Shown here: positions 16,803 through 25,904 of the stretch, piece after piece
Layout: each line of letters starts with the position of its first letter
How positions within the stretch are numbered: the stretch's first letter is position 1
NCBI GenBank assembly: GCA_031976175.1
Contig: DALYLR010000011.1
Span: 30,183-94,182, forward strand
Length of the DNA stretch: 64,000 nt
Source of the DNA: DMER01 sp003451645
GTDB lineage: Bacteria > Pseudomonadota > Alphaproteobacteria > Micropepsales > Micropepsaceae
Direction: 5' to 3'
Notes under the pieces: generated by a model
Databases searched by the model: none
Told to the model about the DNA's origin: nothing
Seen by the model: the letters and a program-made list of their open reading frames with translations, nothing else
Program-made: the position numbers and the translations under genes

Positions 16803-18677
16803 CTAAACACGCATCTTGCGTTTCACAGAGCCGCGTGCCGCCGGAGCGCGGTCGTCCTCATCAAACAGTTCGGCCAGTTTTTCGGTCATCGCCCCGCCCA
16901 ACTGCTCGGCGTCGACGATCGTGACCGCGCGCTTGTAGTAGCGCGTCACGTCATGGCCGATGCCAATTGCGATGATCTCAATGGGCGAGCGCGTCTCGAT
17001 CATCTCGATCACATCGCGCAAATGCCGCTCGAGATAGTTGCTCGCGTTGACGGATTGCGTTGAGTCATCAACTGGCGCGCCATCGGAGATGACCATCAGG
17101 ATGCGCCGTTGCTCCGAGCGGCCCACCAGGCGGTTATGCGCCCACATGAGCGCCTCGCCATCGATGTTTTCCTTAAGCAGGCCCTCGCGCATCATGAGGC
17201 CCAGATTACGGCGCGCCCGACGCCAGGGGGCGTCAGCTTGCTTATAGACGATGTGCCGCAAATCATTGAGGCGGCCGGGGTTCATGGGCTTGCCCCCTTG
17301 CACCCAGGCCTCACGTGACTGTCCGCCCTTCCAGGCCTTGGTGGTAAAGCCTAGGATCTCGACCTTGACCGAGCAGCGCTCAAGCGTGCGTGCGAGAATA
17401 TCTGCGCACATGGCCGCGACCATGATGGGCCGCCCGCGCATGGACCCGGAGTTGTCAAGCAAGATGGTCACGACCGTGTCGCGGAAATCGGTGTCACGTT
17501 CGACCTTGAACGACAAGGGCGCCATCGGATCGATCACCACGCGCGAGAGGCGCGCGGCGTCGAGAATGCCTTCTTCCAGATCGAACTCCCAAGAACGGTT
17601 CTGCTTGGCGAGCAAGCGGCGCTGGAGGCGGTTGGCAAGCCGGGCGACGACGCCATGCAAGGCGTGGAGCTGCTGATCGAGATAAGCCCGCAGCCGGGCC
17701 AGTTCATCCGCATCGCAGAGATCCTCAGCCAGGATTTGCTCATCGAATTTGGAGGTGAAGACCTTATACGACGCCTCGCGCGTGCTGTCCTCCAGCGGCT
17801 TGTTATGCCGCCAGGGCTGCATACCGTCGGAGGAATCCTCTGCGTCAGAGTCGGCTGGCGCCTTGTCCGATTGCACATCGACGGTCTGATCATCGCCCTC
17901 GGCCGTTTCGCTTTCGGTCAGGTCGGTCTCCTCGGTGGTGGAGCCTTGCGATTCGCCCGTATCGCCGCTGTCGCCCTGATCCTCGGATGCCTCGTTGCTC
18001 TGTTCCTGGTCGTCGGCATCATCGTCGCTTTGGTCCGGGTCCTGACCCAATTCATCGCCCATGCCCAAATCCGTCAGCACACGGCGGGTCAATTTGGCAA
18101 AGGCCTGTTGATCCTTGATCTCGTCAAGGAGCGTGTTGAGGGCGGAACCTGCCTTGTCCTCCACATAAGAGCGCCAGGCATCCGCCACGGCGCGTGCGGA
18201 TTCCGGGGTCTGGCGGCCGGTAAGGCGCTCGCGCACCAAAAGTGCGACGGCCTCGCTCAGTGGCGCTTCTTCGCGACCGCGCATGCGGTGCAAGCCCTTG
18301 CGCAGCGCGCGCGCATTGAGATCGGCATCGAGGTTCTTGGCAACGCCCACCATGGCGTTGGCCCCGATCGCCTCAACGCGGGCCTGCTCGACAGCCTCAA
18401 AGATGGCGCGCGCTTGCTGGCCCTGCGGCATCCAATTCTGGTGCATGCCCTCGTCATGAAAGGCGAGTTTGAGCGCGATGGCATCGGCCGCACCGCGCGC
18501 CTCCGCGACCTCTTGCGGGGGCAGATCGCGCCGGGGCAGGGGCACGCGCGCCCGCAAGCCCTTGAGGCCCGCAGGCTCCGTTCCGAAGGAGACGTCGAGC
18601 TCAGGTTCCGCCGCCATCGCGCGCGCTGTCTGCGCCACCGCACGCTTGAAGGGCTCAATGGGTGGTTCGGGCTTCAT
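16803..18677 (-). CDS. cobT: Aerobic cobaltochelatase subunit CobT
   Basis: 624 residues. CobT with CobS forms the AAA+ chaperone part of the ATP-driven cobaltochelatase that inserts cobalt into hydrogenobyrinic acid a,c-diamide with CobN. The N-terminal domain is followed by a long Asp/Glu/Ser-rich linker (about residues 215-290) and a C-terminal VWA domain with the MIDAS motif LLDNSGSMRG, then MVISDGAPVDDSTQ. The start ATG overlaps the cobS stop by 4 bases, which points to translational coupling. cobN is not in the window. Confidence 0.94.
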   Translation of the reverse strand: MKPEPPIEPFKRAVAQTARAMAAEPELDVSFGTEPAGLKGLRARVPLPRRDLPPQEVAEARGAADAIALKLAFHDEGMHQNWMPQGQQARAIFEAVEQARVEAIGANAMVGVAKNLDADLNARALRKGLHRMRGREEAPLSEAVALLVRERLTGRQTPESARAVADAWRSYVEDKAGSALNTLLDEIKDQQAFAKLTRRVLTDLGMGDELGQDPDQSDDDADDQEQSNEASEDQGDSGDTGESQGSTTEETDLTESETAEGDDQTVDVQSDKAPADSDAEDSSDGMQPWRHNKPLEDSTREASYKVFTSKFDEQILAEDLCDADELARLRAYLDQQLHALHGVVARLANRLQRRLLAKQNRSWEFDLEEGILDAARLSRVVIDPMAPLSFKVERDTDFRDTVVTILLDNSGSMRGRPIMVAAMCADILARTLERCSVKVEILGFTTKAWKGGQSREAWVQGGKPMNPGRLNDLRHIVYKQADAPWRRARRNLGLMMREGLLKENIDGEALMWAHNRLVGRSEQRRILMVISDGAPVDDSTQSVNASNYLERHLRDVIEMIETRSPIEIIAIGIGHDVTRYYKRAVTIVDAEQLGGAMTEKLAELFDEDDRAPAARGSVKRKMRV

Positions 18678-19660
18678 GCCACCAGCACACGCGCAGCACT
18701 TTCGGGAAGTTCCTCGCCGAAGCAGCGCTGGTAGAACTCGGCCACCGTCGCGCGCTCCAGCTCATCGCATTTGTTGAGGAAGGTGACCCGGAAGCCAAAG
18801 CCAACATTGCCAAAGATCGACGCATTCTCGGCCCAGGTTAGAACCGTGCGCGGGCTCATGACGGTTGAGATATCGCCATTGATGAAGGCAGCCCTCGTCA
18901 GGTCCGCTACGCGCACCATCGCCGCGACGGCCTTCTTGCCCTCAGCATTTTGATAGGTGGGCGATTTGGCCAAGATGATTTCGACCTCTTTGTCATGGGG
19001 CAAATAGTTCAGTGTCGTGACGATGCTCCAACGGTCCATCTGTCCCTGATTGATCTGTTGCGTGCCGTGATAAAGGCCGGTCGTATCGCCCAAGCCGATC
19101 GTGTTGGTGGTTGCGAACAGTCTAAACTCTGGATGCGGACGGATCACGCGGTTCTGATCGAGCAGGGTCAGGCGGCCGGATTGCTCTAGCACGCGCTGGA
19201 TCACGAACATCACGTCGGGGCGGCCTGCGTCATATTCGTCGAACACAAGCGCCACCGGGTTCTGCAGCGCCCAGGGCAGGATCCCCTCGCGGAACTCGGT
19301 CACCTGCTTACCATCCTTGATAACGATCGCATCCTTGCCCACCAGGTCGATACGGCTGATATGGCTGTCGAGATTTATGCGCACGCATGGCCAGTTGAGG
19401 CGGGCGGCCACCTGCTCGATGTGGGTTGACTTGCCCGTACCGTGATAGCCCTGAATCATCACGCGGCGGTTATGGGCAAAGCCCGCCAGGATCGCCATCG
19501 TGGTCTCGCGGTCAAAGCGATAGGCTTGGTCAACCTCAGGCACATATTCGTTGGGCTTGGAAAAGGCCTTGACCGTGAGGGCGATATCGATGCCGAACAC
19601 TTTGCGCGCGTCGACGGAAATGTCGGGGTGGGCTTCAGGGCCCATGCCGGGGGACGTCAT
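18674..19660 (-). CDS. cobS: Aerobic cobaltochelatase subunit CobS
   Basis: 328 residues from ATG at 19660 (MTSPGMGPEAHPDISVDARKVFGID); a TTG at 19708 would add 16 residues without family character. MoxR-type AAA+ ATPase: Walker A GYHGTGKST, Walker B VALVFDEYDAG, sensor region FATTNTIGLGDTTGLYHG, and an arginine-finger region near the C terminus. Works as a hexamer with CobT to drive cobalt chelation by CobN. Upstream of it lies a J-domain protein gene on the same strand, a neighbourhood common in alphaproteobacteria. Confidence 0.95.
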   Translation of the reverse strand: MTSPGMGPEAHPDISVDARKVFGIDIALTVKAFSKPNEYVPEVDQAYRFDRETTMAILAGFAHNRRVMIQGYHGTGKSTHIEQVAARLNWPCVRINLDSHISRIDLVGKDAIVIKDGKQVTEFREGILPWALQNPVALVFDEYDAGRPDVMFVIQRVLEQSGRLTLLDQNRVIRPHPEFRLFATTNTIGLGDTTGLYHGTQQINQGQMDRWSIVTTLNYLPHDKEVEIILAKSPTYQNAEGKKAVAAMVRVADLTRAAFINGDISTVMSPRTVLTWAENASIFGNVGFGFRVTFLNKCDELERATVAEFYQRCFGEELPESAARVLVA

Positions 19661-19801
19661 GTGATAGGATGCTTTCTCGATCTGTTGGCCAATGGTTGAG
19701 GGGCGCAACCCCCAAAGACCTTGCCTTACCGCCCCTGAATGGCGGACGGCAAGGGCCCCTGGTCAGTTTTGCCCTCTGCGATTACGGGTGATGACAGTCT
19801 G

Positions 19802-20413
19802 TCAGGAAATCCCAGAGGACCGCAACTGCCCATACGCCTTGATCACGGCTTTGAGCCGGTCCTCGGCGCTGCGGTCCCCGCCATTGGCATCGGGGTGGAA
19901 CTTTTTGACGAGCTCCTTGTAACGCAGCTTGATATCATCCCAACTGGCACTCGGTTCGAGGTCCAACGTTTCCAGCGCTTTCACCTGCAGAGGGCTGCGG
20001 AGTGGCTTGCGCGTGCGCTCGGGTGCTGGCCGGCCTGGGCCATCCTCCAGGATGCGGTAAGGCTCATTGATGCCGAAAATCGCGTGCAGCCGCTCCGACT
20101 TGATGGTGCCTGCATTGCGGTCACCCAGCTTCCAGGTGGGACGATGACCGGTCAGCGCTTCGCGCTGATAGGCATCAATCTCCTCCGGCTTCATACCGCG
20201 GAAATAGTCCCAAGACAGATTATATTCGCGCACATGATCAAGGCAGAACCAGTAGTACTGGTTCAGCACGTCGGGACCTTTAGGCGCGCGATAGCGTCCT
20301 TCGGCCTCACAGTTTGGCCGGTCACAGTGCCGCTTGACGGGTTCTTCGTGGGTATCGGGTTTGACCCGAATATCAACGCCGAAACGCGGCTGATATCGTA
20401 CGTCATCACTCAT
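19802..20413 (-). CDS. J-domain protein with an N-terminal Cys motif
   Basis: 203 residues from ATG at 20413 (MSDDVRYQPRFGVDIR); upstream extension is non-homologous. The N-terminal half has CDRPNCEAEGRYRAP and WFCLDHVREYN, a likely metal-binding Cys set. The C terminus is a J domain: ALETLDLEPSASWDDIKLRYKELVKKFHPDANGG with the HPD tripeptide, then AEDRLKAVIKAYGQLR. J domains stimulate Hsp70 ATPase; the client is unknown. It lies between bolA (divergent) and cobS. Confidence 0.85.
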   Translation of the reverse strand: MSDDVRYQPRFGVDIRVKPDTHEEPVKRHCDRPNCEAEGRYRAPKGPDVLNQYYWFCLDHVREYNLSWDYFRGMKPEEIDAYQREALTGHRPTWKLGDRNAGTIKSERLHAIFGINEPYRILEDGPGRPAPERTRKPLRSPLQVKALETLDLEPSASWDDIKLRYKELVKKFHPDANGGDRSAEDRLKAVIKAYGQLRSSGIS

Positions 20414-20535
20414 CGGAATCCGAGAATATGGCGCACATTCCCAAGAACTCAACAAAGGGCTTTCCTTGACAAGCGCACCAAACCGCGCTCCACATCGCGA
20501 AATCACGTGTCAAGCGGGGATAAGGGAAATTTTCG

Positions 20536-20820
20536 ATGGGCGCAGTTGACCGTATACGAACCGCTTTGAACGCGGCTCTTGCGCCAAATGAGCTGGACAT
20601 CATCGATGAATCTGCCCTTCACGCAGGTCACGCAGGGGCGGCGCCAGGAGGGGAAACGCATTTCCGTGTGCGAATTGTCGCAACCGCGTTTGCAGGCTTG
20701 AGCCGCGTGGAGCGGCACCGGCGCGTAAATGCAGCGCTGGCGCAGGAATTCGCAGGCCGCCTGCATGCCCTTGCGTTAACTGCCTTGTCGCCAGACGAAG
20801 CCGCTCTGACGAAGGGATAG
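20536..20820 (+). CDS. bolA: BolA-family protein
   Basis: 94 residues with the family pattern: DRIRTALNAAL, then HAGHAG...GETHFRVRIVATAFAGLSRVERHRRVNAAL and the C-terminal LHALALTALSPDE. BolA proteins pair with monothiol glutaredoxins and take part in iron-sulphur trafficking; the conserved His residues in this type are present. Divergent from the J-domain gene; the short shared region 20414-20535 should contain both promoters. Confidence 0.9.
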   Translation: MGAVDRIRTALNAALAPNELDIIDESALHAGHAGAAPGGETHFRVRIVATAFAGLSRVERHRRVNAALAQEFAGRLHALALTALSPDEAALTKG

Positions 20821-20829
20821 CAGACGCCG

Positions 20830-22146
20830 TCACGCGGCCTGTTGACCGGTCATGGCTGCGGGCGGTGTGATCCGGATCGCGATGATCTGATGCCGGTGCC
20901 TTTTCAAGATCTCAAACTTGAAGCCGTAATAGCTGAAGATTTGGCCTGCTTCAGGGATGCTCTGTGATTCATGAATGACGAGGCCTGCGATCGTGGTCGC
21001 GTGTTCGTCTGGCAGGGACCAGCCTTGCGCGCGGTTGAGCTCCCGGATCGTGACCCAGCCATCCACTTGCGTTGTGCCATCGGCTTGCGGGCGCACGCCC
21101 GAGATTGGCAGATCGTGCTCGTCCCGGATTTCGCCGACAATTTCTTCCAGAATGTCCTCGAGCGTGATCAGGCCTTGCAGGACACCATACTCATCGACCA
21201 CGAGGGCGAAGTGACTGCGGCGCTGAAGAAATGCGCGCAACTGATCCGCGAGCAGTGTCGTCTCTGGCACAAACCAAGGCCGCGCGGCGAGCGCCAGGAT
21301 GTTGATGCCCGCAACATTGCCGCGGGCGCGGGCGAGCGCGCGCAGAATATCCTTGGTGTTAAGGATGCCGACAATATTGTCCTGCTCGCCCCGGTACAGC
21401 GGCAATCGCGTATAGGGCTGCATGATGATGCGCTCAAGCAGACGGTCGGCAGGTTGATCCGCATCCAGCATAATCATATTGGCGCGATGGATCATCACAT
21501 CGGCGATCCGCAACTCTTTCAGATCAAGAATGCCCCCGAGCATGTGGCGGTCAGAGGCCTCCACCGAGCCTTGTTCGTGATGGAGGTCGATGGCCTCACG
21601 GATTTCGGCATGGGCCTCTTCTTCCTCGATCTTTCCCTGCCGCACGAGCCCAAAGGCCCGCATCATCGGCTGCACCAGCCGCTCGGAAATCACGGCGACT
21701 GGGCGCAAGACGAAGCGGACGAGACCGGCGATGGTGCCGAGCGCCAACGCCATTTGCTCAGGGTATTGCCGGACCAGCGCGCGCGGGATCGCTTCGCTAA
21801 AGACGAACAAGGACGCTGCACTGAGCGCCGTGGCCGCCGCCGCCCCTCTGATGCCGAGAACCGCGTAGAAGGGCAGAATGAGGCTGGCGACAAAGGCGCA
21901 TTGGCAAACGCTTTTGATGATCAGCGTGCTGGTAATGGTCGCATCCGCAGTCTTGAGCAAGCGCAAGACATGGCCGGCCGCGCGATTGCCGTCCTTGTCC
22001 AAGGCTTGCAGGCGGCTGCGCGGCGGATCGGCGATGATGGCACCGCCCGCATTGGCAACGGCAGCACCGATCAGCCAGACCAACGACAGCACCCCGATCG
22101 TGCTGAGCTCCATCATGGAGAAGAGCGGGCTAACGGGCTGTGTCAT
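20830..22146 (-). CDS. CorC/HlyC-like CNNM-CBS membrane protein
   Basis: 438 residues. Four hydrophobic segments at the N terminus form the DUF21/CNNM transmembrane domain (for example LSTIGVLSLVWLIGAAVANAGGA). A CBS pair follows (IADVMIHRANMIMLDADQ, YTRLPLYRGEQDNIVGILNTKDIL, FALVVDEYGVLQGLITLEDILEEIVGEI), and the C-terminal CorC_HlyC domain ends the protein. The family is linked to magnesium or cobalt export and ion homeostasis. The ATG overlaps the aroB stop by 4 bases, so it is translated with aroK-aroB, a conserved alphaproteobacterial arrangement. Confidence 0.9.
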   Translation of the reverse strand: MTQPVSPLFSMMELSTIGVLSLVWLIGAAVANAGGAIIADPPRSRLQALDKDGNRAAGHVLRLLKTADATITSTLIIKSVCQCAFVASLILPFYAVLGIRGAAAATALSAASLFVFSEAIPRALVRQYPEQMALALGTIAGLVRFVLRPVAVISERLVQPMMRAFGLVRQGKIEEEEAHAEIREAIDLHHEQGSVEASDRHMLGGILDLKELRIADVMIHRANMIMLDADQPADRLLERIIMQPYTRLPLYRGEQDNIVGILNTKDILRALARARGNVAGINILALAARPWFVPETTLLADQLRAFLQRRSHFALVVDEYGVLQGLITLEDILEEIVGEIRDEHDLPISGVRPQADGTTQVDGWVTIRELNRAQGWSLPDEHATTIAGLVIHESQSIPEAGQIFSYYGFKFEILKRHRHQIIAIRITPPAAMTGQQAA

Positions 22147-23261
22147 GGGGCCGTCTCGTCGTGCAAGACGGACAAGATGGGGGCCGCGGGCACATCATGG
22201 GCGACGAAGGCCTCGCCGATCTTGCGGGCGAGAATGAGGGTTAGCTTGCCTCCTTGCGCCTTTTTATCATGGGCCATGTGGTCCAAGAGGCGCTCGGGCG
22301 GTGCGTCGAAGCCCGGGATGTCGCGCGGGCTGACCGGCAAGCCATGCGCCCGAAGGAAAGCGCGGACCCTGTCTGGCGCCTCGGGCGGGCACAGGCCCAT
22401 CTTGCTTGAGAGCGCAAAGGCCAGGACCATGCCAATTGAGACCGCCTCGCCATGCAGCAGACGGTCACTCATGCCGGTTTCGGCCTCCAGCGCATGGCCA
22501 AAGGTGTGGCCGAGATTCAGCAAGGCGCGCGGTCCGGTTTCGCGCTCATCGAGGCCGACAATATGCGCCTTTGCCGCCACGCTCTTGGATATGGCATGTG
22601 TGCGCGCCGGCCCATCGTCCGACAGCACGGCCTGAGCATTGCTTTCCAGCCAGCCGAAAAAGTCTGCATCCCCAAGCAAACCATATTTCGCAACTTCGGC
22701 AAAGCCAGCACGAATGTCGCGGGGCGGTAGAGCGTTCAAAACAGCAGTGTCGGCAAGAACGAGGCTCGGCTGATGGAACAGGCCGACAAGGTTCTTGCCT
22801 TGGGGCGTGTTGATGGCAGTCTTTCCGCCGACGGAGGAATCCACTTGCGCCAGCAAGGTGGTGGGGATCTGCACGAAGCCGACACCACGTTTGATAATGC
22901 CCGCCGCAAAACCCGCCAGATCGCCAATGACGCCGCCGCCAAAGGCAACGACGAGATCGCTGCGCTCAATATGGCCATCAAGGAGGAATGAGCATACCTG
23001 CTCCAAATGCGCGAAGTCCTTGGTCGGTTCACCAGGGGGCAGGGTCAGCCAAGATGAGGCGAGACCCGCCTTCGTCAGGCTCTCGCGCAACACAGCGCCG
23101 TGCAGAGTGTTGACAGTCTGATCGGTCACCACAAAGAGCTTGCGCACGGGCTTGAGGGCTGCGACATGCGCGCCTGCTTGGGCCAGCAGGTTCGAGCCGA
23201 TCCGCACCTCATAGGACCTCTCGGCGAGGGACACCGCAATGGTGTGGGTCTCTGGGCTCAT
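22143..23261 (-). CDS. aroB: 3-dehydroquinate synthase
   Basis: 372 residues; second step of the shikimate pathway, turning DAHP into 3-dehydroquinate with NAD+ and a divalent metal. Seen: GGGVIGDLAGFAAG for cofactor binding, KTAINTPQGKNLVG, the metal ligands in LNLGHTFGHALE and HGEAVSIGM. Overlaps aroK upstream and the CorC-like gene downstream by 4 bases each. Cytoplasmic. Confidence 0.95.
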   Translation of the reverse strand: MSPETHTIAVSLAERSYEVRIGSNLLAQAGAHVAALKPVRKLFVVTDQTVNTLHGAVLRESLTKAGLASSWLTLPPGEPTKDFAHLEQVCSFLLDGHIERSDLVVAFGGGVIGDLAGFAAGIIKRGVGFVQIPTTLLAQVDSSVGGKTAINTPQGKNLVGLFHQPSLVLADTAVLNALPPRDIRAGFAEVAKYGLLGDADFFGWLESNAQAVLSDDGPARTHAISKSVAAKAHIVGLDERETGPRALLNLGHTFGHALEAETGMSDRLLHGEAVSIGMVLAFALSSKMGLCPPEAPDRVRAFLRAHGLPVSPRDIPGFDAPPERLLDHMAHDKKAQGGKLTLILARKIGEAFVAHDVPAAPILSVLHDETAP

Positions 23262-23881
23262 GTGGGGGACAAAGCGCAGGTGGCGTGTGCGTTGAGCGCC
23301 TTGATGATGGCCTGGACGATCATGTCGTGCGGTCCGCCATTGCTCTCAATGGTAATGTCCGCCTCAGCATAGACGGGATAGCGCTCCTTCATCAGGCGCT
23401 CCATCACGGCGCGCGGGTCAGGTGTTTTCAACAGGGGCCGCGTCTGGCGGCGCGACACGCGCTCCATCAAGAGATCGAGTTCCGCCCTCAGCCAAACGGA
23501 AATGCCGCGCTCCTTGATGACTGCCCGCGTCTGCAAGTCCATATAGGCGCCGCCGCCAGTTGCCAGCACGATCCGCGGCCCCTCTAACAAGCGCGCAATC
23601 ACGCGCCGCTCCCCCTCGCGGAAGGCGGCCTCGCCAAAGCGGTCGAAGAAGTCGGCGATGGAACAGCCGGCTGCCTGTTCGATTTCTTGATCGGCATCGC
23701 GAAAGGGGAGCTTCAGGGCCGTACCCAGTCGCCGCCCCACAGTGCTCTTGCCCGCACCCATGAGGCCCACCAGGACAATTGATCGTTTTTCCGGCTCCAA
23801 ACTCTTCACCCGCGCTTTTGCGGCCACACAATTTCGGCTATTTGACCTTATAGGTCTGGTGGATCGCCTGCCAATGGGCAT
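23258..23881 (-). CDS. aroK: Shikimate kinase
   Basis: Up to 207 residues; phosphorylates shikimate with ATP. P-loop VGLMGAGKST, shikimate-binding Asp/Arg region FRDADQEIEQAAG and FGEAAFREGERRV, lid arginines in SRRQTRPLL. The ATG at 23881 gives a basic N-terminal extension of about 25 residues; a GTG at 23809 (VKSLEPEKRS) gives 183 residues, closer to the family norm. Four-base overlap with aroB means the two are coupled. Divergent from the small membrane protein gene at 23969. Confidence 0.93.
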   Translation of the reverse strand: MPIGRRSTRPIRSNSRNCVAAKARVKSLEPEKRSIVLVGLMGAGKSTVGRRLGTALKLPFRDADQEIEQAAGCSIADFFDRFGEAAFREGERRVIARLLEGPRIVLATGGGAYMDLQTRAVIKERGISVWLRAELDLLMERVSRRQTRPLLKTPDPRAVMERLMKERYPVYAEADITIESNGGPHDMIVQAIIKALNAHATCALSPT

Positions 23882-23968
23882 ATCAAGGGGCCAAGATGCC
23901 TAAGATTTGCCTTAAAGGCCGGGCCTTTGGCGCCATCGCGTGATTGTGAGGGAGGATGAGCGGCGGCT

Positions 23969-24103
23969 ATGATCAAGATTATCGCCATCGTACTCGGTCT
24001 CTTTGTTGTCGCCCTGGGCGGGGTCTATTGGCACGGTGCCAACCTCAAGCCCCAAAAGTCGACCGTGGAAAAAGTGATCCCAGATGAGCGGTTCCCTCAG
24101 TAA
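23969..24103 (+). CDS. Small single-pass membrane protein, 44 residues
   Basis: Starts MIKIIAIVLGLFVVALGGVYWHG and ends EKVIPDERFPQ. One transmembrane helix at residues 2-20, then a short hydrophilic periplasmic or cytoplasmic tail. GGAGG lies 14 bases before the ATG, rather far. It overlaps the next gene by 20 bases, so the two are probably translated together. I recall similar short proteins ending in PDERFP in other alphaproteobacteria near xerD, but no function. Confidence 0.7.
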   Translation: MIKIIAIVLGLFVVALGGVYWHGANLKPQKSTVEKVIPDERFPQ

Positions 24104-25904
24104 GTTTATGTTGATGCTTGGCCTTTGGGTGGCCTTTGCGCTGCCGGTGCGGGGTCAAGAGGGTCCGCCGCCCGGGCCTGCGACCGCGGCGCCGCGCGGC
24201 CTTGCGCCCGGCAGCGCGCAGCCGCCTGAGGTTGAGGCCCAGCCTGCTCCGGTGCCTCAACCGTCTCAAACGCGCATGCTGGCCCCGGCTGCGGGCGATC
24301 GCGCAGGATCGGCCATCGAAATTGAAGACCTCTCCGCCCCTGATCCCTTCGCAGTGGGGACTTTGAGTGCGGGCGAGGGCGGGCTCGGCGCCAATGCGTG
24401 GGCGGGAACCGAGCGGGAGGGTCTCGCGGCGACGCTCGCGCGGCTTCCTATGGTGGAGCGCTCGCCCGTCATGCGCGACTTGACCCGCCGTATGCTGCTC
24501 TCGCAGAGCCGGGGCCCGGCTGGCGGGGCGGAGGACAGCAGTGCTTGGTTTGAAGCGCGGTTGCAGGCTCTGAATGCGACCGGGCTTTGGAATGACACAC
24601 TTGCCTTGGCTGCTCGTGCGCCTTCGCAAACGCCAGGGATCGCGCGCGCTGTGATCGATGCCAAGCTCATGCTTGGCCAAGAGGCTGAGGCATGTGCAGC
24701 GCTGTCCGGCTTGGCGACGCCACCAGAAGGCGCCGCCTGGGCCAAACTGCGCATCTATTGCCAGATCGTGGGCGGCGATCTGGCGGGCGCAGATTTGGCG
24801 CTCGATGTCTTGCGTGAGACTGGCGAGACGGATGAAACTTTCTTCGCAACCGCGACAGCTTTGACCCAAGGCATCAAGCCCAAGAATGAGCCTAATTTTG
24901 CCAGCGCTCTGCATGTGGTGATGTGGGCGCGGGCGGGGTATGCAACCTCGCCATCCTGGGGCCATAACGCACAGTTGGCCGCCATTGTTTTTGCGCGAAA
25001 GGAGGGGGCTGCACCTGCGGCCCGTTTCGAGGCTTTCGGCGTTGCCGCACGCTTGGGCCAGATCAGTGCGAATGATTGGTTGACCGCGGCCTTGCGCGAG
25101 CCGTTCAAAGCGGACCAAAAGGACGATCCTGAGGAAGCCGCACAAAAGCTCAGCGTGGCAGCCGGGGATGCGGTCCACTTGCAAGCCATCCGTGCTCGCA
25201 CGCTGCCCGCCGCAAAAGCCAGCGCCATCGTGGCTTTGCTCAATCGCGGTCAGGCGCGCAACGAGTTTCCGTTTACCGCAAAGACTTTGGCTGCAGACGC
25301 GCAAGCCTTGGCACCTTTGCCGGAGACGGCATGGGCAGCGCCCGCGCTCGCCCGTATTTTGATCTACAACAAGAACGTCGACCGGGCTGAGCAGTGGCTC
25401 AAGGCCCTGAGTGCGGGCTCCCCATCCGATCAGCCCGTGATCAACCAGATCCAGCTCTATGGCTGGTTGCGCGATCCCACACCGGCTCGAGCCCAGCGGG
25501 TTCAGGGCGCTCTCGATTGGCTGGCCGATACAGCGGCAAAGCCTGGGCCCAATCGCGCATTGGCCAACCGCCGGTTAACCCACGAAGGACCGGTCCTGGC
25601 CGCGCTGGAGGTGACTTTGCCACCGGCCGCCTCTTGGGCGCGGGACGCGGACTCACCCGGCATCGCGCTCGACACGGATCACGGCGCCATCCAGCAAGCG
25701 ATGGAGATGGCAGCGGGGCGCGGGGCCTCGGGAGAGGTTATCCTCAACGCTGCCATCCTGCTGCAGGGCCAAGGGGCAGCCGCTGCGCGCAGCCAGGTGA
25801 CGGCGACGGTCATCCGGGCACTGCGGGCTGTCAATTTGAAGCATGAGGCCAAAGCGTTGGCACTTGAGGCGCTGTTGGGTGCAGCGGACCGGCCCGGAGG
25901 ATGA
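24084..25904 (+). CDS. Large exported protein of unknown function upstream of xerD
   Basis: 606 residues with a signal peptide (MSGSLSKFMLMLGLWVAFALPVRG). The mature N terminus is Pro/Gly/Ala-rich; the remainder consists of Ala/Leu-rich helical stretches (for instance LALAARAPSQTPGIARAVIDAKLMLG, ACAALSGLATPPEGAAWAKLRIYCQ) that look like degenerate TPR-type repeats. Two cysteines lie in the repeat part. It overlaps the small gene upstream by 20 bases and xerD downstream by 4, so all three are one operon. Probable periplasmic scaffold; the function is not known. Confidence 0.75.
   Translation: MSGSLSKFMLMLGLWVAFALPVRGQEGPPPGPATAAPRGLAPGSAQPPEVEAQPAPVPQPSQTRMLAPAAGDRAGSAIEIEDLSAPDPFAVGTLSAGEGGLGANAWAGTEREGLAATLARLPMVERSPVMRDLTRRMLLSQSRGPAGGAEDSSAWFEARLQALNATGLWNDTLALAARAPSQTPGIARAVIDAKLMLGQEAEACAALSGLATPPEGAAWAKLRIYCQIVGGDLAGADLALDVLRETGETDETFFATATALTQGIKPKNEPNFASALHVVMWARAGYATSPSWGHNAQLAAIVFARKEGAAPAARFEAFGVAARLGQISANDWLTAALREPFKADQKDDPEEAAQKLSVAAGDAVHLQAIRARTLPAAKASAIVALLNRGQARNEFPFTAKTLAADAQALAPLPETAWAAPALARILIYNKNVDRAEQWLKALSAGSPSDQPVINQIQLYGWLRDPTPARAQRVQGALDWLADTAAKPGPNRALANRRLTHEGPVLAALEVTLPPAASWARDADSPGIALDTDHGAIQQAMEMAAGRGASGEVILNAAILLQGQGAAAARSQVTATVIRALRAVNLKHEAKALALEALLGAADRPGG

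Noticed and set aside
17655..18734. Open frame of 359 codons on the plus strand
   Set aside because: Antisense to cobT's linker and N-terminal domain; no domain seen.
20971..22635. Open frame of 554 codons on the plus strand
   Set aside because: Antisense to the CorC-like and aroB genes, both of which have clear motifs and coupled starts; the long frame is a by-product of high G+C.
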